Positions 62,532 to 64,000 of a stretch of DNA of 64,000 nt are shown here, piece by piece (within the stretch, counting starts at the first letter, position 1; the number at the start of each line of letters is the position of its first letter). The notes under the pieces are model-generated. The model made no database searches and was not told where the DNA came from. It saw only the letters and a program-made list of their open reading frames with translations. The position numbers and the translations under genes are program-made. This DNA is from an uncultured Roseateles sp. (GTDB taxonomy: Bacteria; Pseudomonadota; Gammaproteobacteria; Burkholderiales; Burkholderiaceae_C). Where the stretch lies: contig NZ_CAMFJS010000005.1 in the NCBI RefSeq assembly GCF_945956965.1, positions 62,001 to 126,000 of the forward strand, given 5' to 3'.

Positions 62532-64000
62532 ATGTCTTCGACCTTTTTTCTGCAGCGGCGCCGCTGGTCTGTGTTGGCAGCCAGCATGGTGCTGGCCTTG
62601 GTCACGACCTTTGGCGGCGTGGCCATGCTGCAGCATCGGCAAACCGAGTTGCTCAATGCCACCGGGCGCTACGAAGAAGACTATCTGGCCTGGAGCTTGT
62701 TCCAGCTCGAAGCTGAATTCCTCAAGCTGCAACTCTCACTGCAGCAGGCGCTGGACAGCCCCAGCCGCATCGACGCTGAACAGGTGGAGCAACGTTTCGA
62801 GATTTTCGTCAGCCGCATCAATCTGATCGAAAGCGAATATGCCGCCAAGATGCTGCAGGCCAGCCCCAACTACGGTGTCACGCTGGCGCGCTGCAAGCGC
62901 TTTGTGCAATGGGCCGATGCCCTGCCGCTGAATGCTGCCACGATGCGCGGCCATCCCGACCAAATGCGCCTGGCGCTAGCGCAGATGTCGGGCATGGGCG
63001 AAGCGATCCGCGATCTCTCGCTCACCGCCTCGCACCATGTGGCCGCACGCACGGTGGAGCGCAATGAGTTGGTTCGCTCCCAAGCCCGGCTGAGCATCGC
63101 CCTGACCTTGCTGCAATGCACCTTGACCCTGGCCCTGGCCGCGGTGGTGATCAGCCAATTCAGGCGCTTGGCCCGCTATGGCGATGAGCAGCTTGAACAC
63201 GCGCAGCATCTGCAACAGGCCCGCCGCGAGGCCGAGGCCGGCAGCCGCGCCAAGAGTGTTTTTCTGGCCAATATGAGCCACGAGTTGCGCACACCCATGC
63301 ATGGCCTGATGGGCATGTTGGGCCTGCTGCGCGACACCCCGCTGGACAGCTCGCAGCGCAGTCTGCTCAAAGCCGCGGAAGACTCCAGCCGCCATCTGCT
63401 GAGCGTGCTGAACGATATTCTGGATGTCTCCAAAATGGAGGCCGGTGGCATCACCGTGCACCTGGAGCCCGTGGCGCTGCAAGAGTTGCTGGCCGAGCTG
63501 CGTGAGCTCAGCCTGCCCAGCGCCCAGGCCAAGGGCCTGGCCCTGCGCATCGACGCCGAAGCCGGCCTGCCCGCTTGGGTGATGAGCGACCCAACCCGGC
63601 TGCGCCAGATCCTGCTCAATCTGCTCAGCAATGCGATCAAGTTCACCGAGCAAGGCAGTGTCAGTCTGCAGCTCAGCCGGCAAGCGGATGCCCGCGGCTT
63701 GCCGCTGCTGCGTTTCGAAGTCAGCGATACCGGGGTGGGCATGGACGCCGACACCCAGGCCAAACTCTTCCAACGTTTCAGCCAAGGTGATGCCAGCAGC
63801 TCGCGCCGCTTTGGTGGCGCCGGCCTGGGCCTGGAGATCTCCCGCAATCTGGCGCGCGCCATGGGGGGCGACATCACCGTCACCAGCGAATTGGGGCGCG
63901 GCGCCACCTTCACCCTGGACCTCAACCTGGTGGAAAGCCGGGCCCAGCTGAGCGCCAGCCCGGCCAATAAAGACGCACAAGCCTTGGCCCTGGCCACACA
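62532..64000 (+). CDS. Membrane sensor histidine kinase, 3' end outside the window
   Basis: The frame is open from the ATG at 62532 to the window edge (489 codons). An N-terminal membrane helix ([18 protein letters not shown]), a periplasmic region of about 160 residues and a second helix ([21 protein letters not shown]) precede the HisKA domain ([14 protein letters not shown], with the phosphorylated His at about residue 250) and an ATPase domain with N box [11 protein letters not shown]1 DTGVGM, F box and G2 [10 protein letters not shown]. After the catalytic domain the sequence continues into a linker, so it is probably a hybrid kinase with a receiver domain further on. Likely co-transcribed with the SUOX-fold protein. 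Confidence 0.9.
   Translation, partial: MSSTFFLQRRRWSVLAASMVLALVTTFGGVAMLQHRQTELLNATGRYEEDYLAWSLFQLEAEFLKLQLSLQQALDSPSRIDAEQVEQRFEIFVSRINLIESEYAAKMLQASPNYGVTLARCKRFVQWADALPLNAATMRGHPDQMRLALAQMSGMGEAIRDLSLTASHHVAARTVERNELVRSQARLSIALTLLQCTLTLALAAVVISQFRRLARYGDEQLEHAQHLQQARREAEAGSRAKSVFLANMSHELRTPMHGLMGMLGLLRDTPLDSSQRSLLKAAEDSSRHLLSVLNDILDVSKMEAGGITVHLEPVALQELLAELRELSLPSAQAKGLALRIDAEAGLPAWVMSDPTRLRQILLNLLSNAIKFTEQGSVSLQLSRQADARGLPLLRFEVSDTGVGMDADTQAKLFQRFSQGDASSSRRFGGAGLGLEISRNLARAMGGDITVTSELGRGATFTLDLNLVESRAQLSASPANKDAQALALAT

Overview
The window is GC-rich, densely packed chromosomal DNA from a betaproteobacterium of the order Burkholderiales, most likely near Roseateles, Paucibacter or Rubrivivax. 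I infer this from codon use, from the orn / M48 protease / phhB / rsgA neighbourhood and from the protein families present. I see no insertion sequence, prophage, integrase, CRISPR array, tRNA or rRNA. About 55 genes are supported, and the last one runs off the right edge.

Layout. 1-7.5 kb: an outer-membrane TolC-like protein with an added AMIN-type periplasmic half; an 834-base gap; a hot-dog thioesterase with a PAS-LuxR regulator; a DMT exporter; slyX; trhO with an alpha/beta hydrolase. 7.6-11.7 kb: an arginine/ornithine uptake operon in the order aotJ-Q-M-O-P. 11.8-18 kb: small secreted proteins, a DUF599 membrane protein, a flavodoxin/pirin pair divergent from a LysR gene, gluQ and a tandem FKBP. 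18-25.8 kb: an MgtC-like protein, an M1 peptidase, a stand-alone BLUF photoreceptor, a metallo-beta-lactamase-fold hydrolase divergent from a MerR gene, a TDT transporter, an S1/P1 nuclease, and EVE and glyoxalase-fold genes. 26-31.6 kb: a WYL regulator downstream of a complete condensin-like mksF-mksE-mksB set with no nuclease subunit. 31.6-40.1 kb: a cold-shock/DUF1294 protein, an RhlE helicase with a long leader, a SNF2-like protein that has lost its ATPase residues and carries a SWIM finger and a histone-H1-like tail, a pabB-pabC fusion and orn. 40.1-42.7 kb: M48 protease, phhB, rsgA. 42.7-50.4 kb: a minus-strand cluster with two paralogous Orn/Lys/Arg decarboxylases flanking a PotE-type antiporter and an orphan solute-binding protein. 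50.4-58.6 kb: a small membrane protein, an SDR, oligopeptidase A, a coiled-coil secreted protein, yaeQ, a prolyl-oligopeptidase and a GNAT-DUF924 fusion. 58.6-64 kb: an acyl-CoA ligase divergent from argG, a SUOX-fold periplasmic protein and a truncated sensor kinase.

Themes. Basic amino acids recur: aot uptake, argG synthesis, and decarboxylation coupled to polyamine exchange. Chromosome and nucleic-acid handling is the second theme: MksFEB, pseudo-SNF2, RhlE, Orn, EVE, YaeQ. The items I would look at first are the inactivated SNF2/H1-tail protein, the double-decarboxylase/PotE/orphan-SBP cluster, the MksFEB operon without its nuclease, and a MerR-type promoter in front of the metallo-hydrolase.
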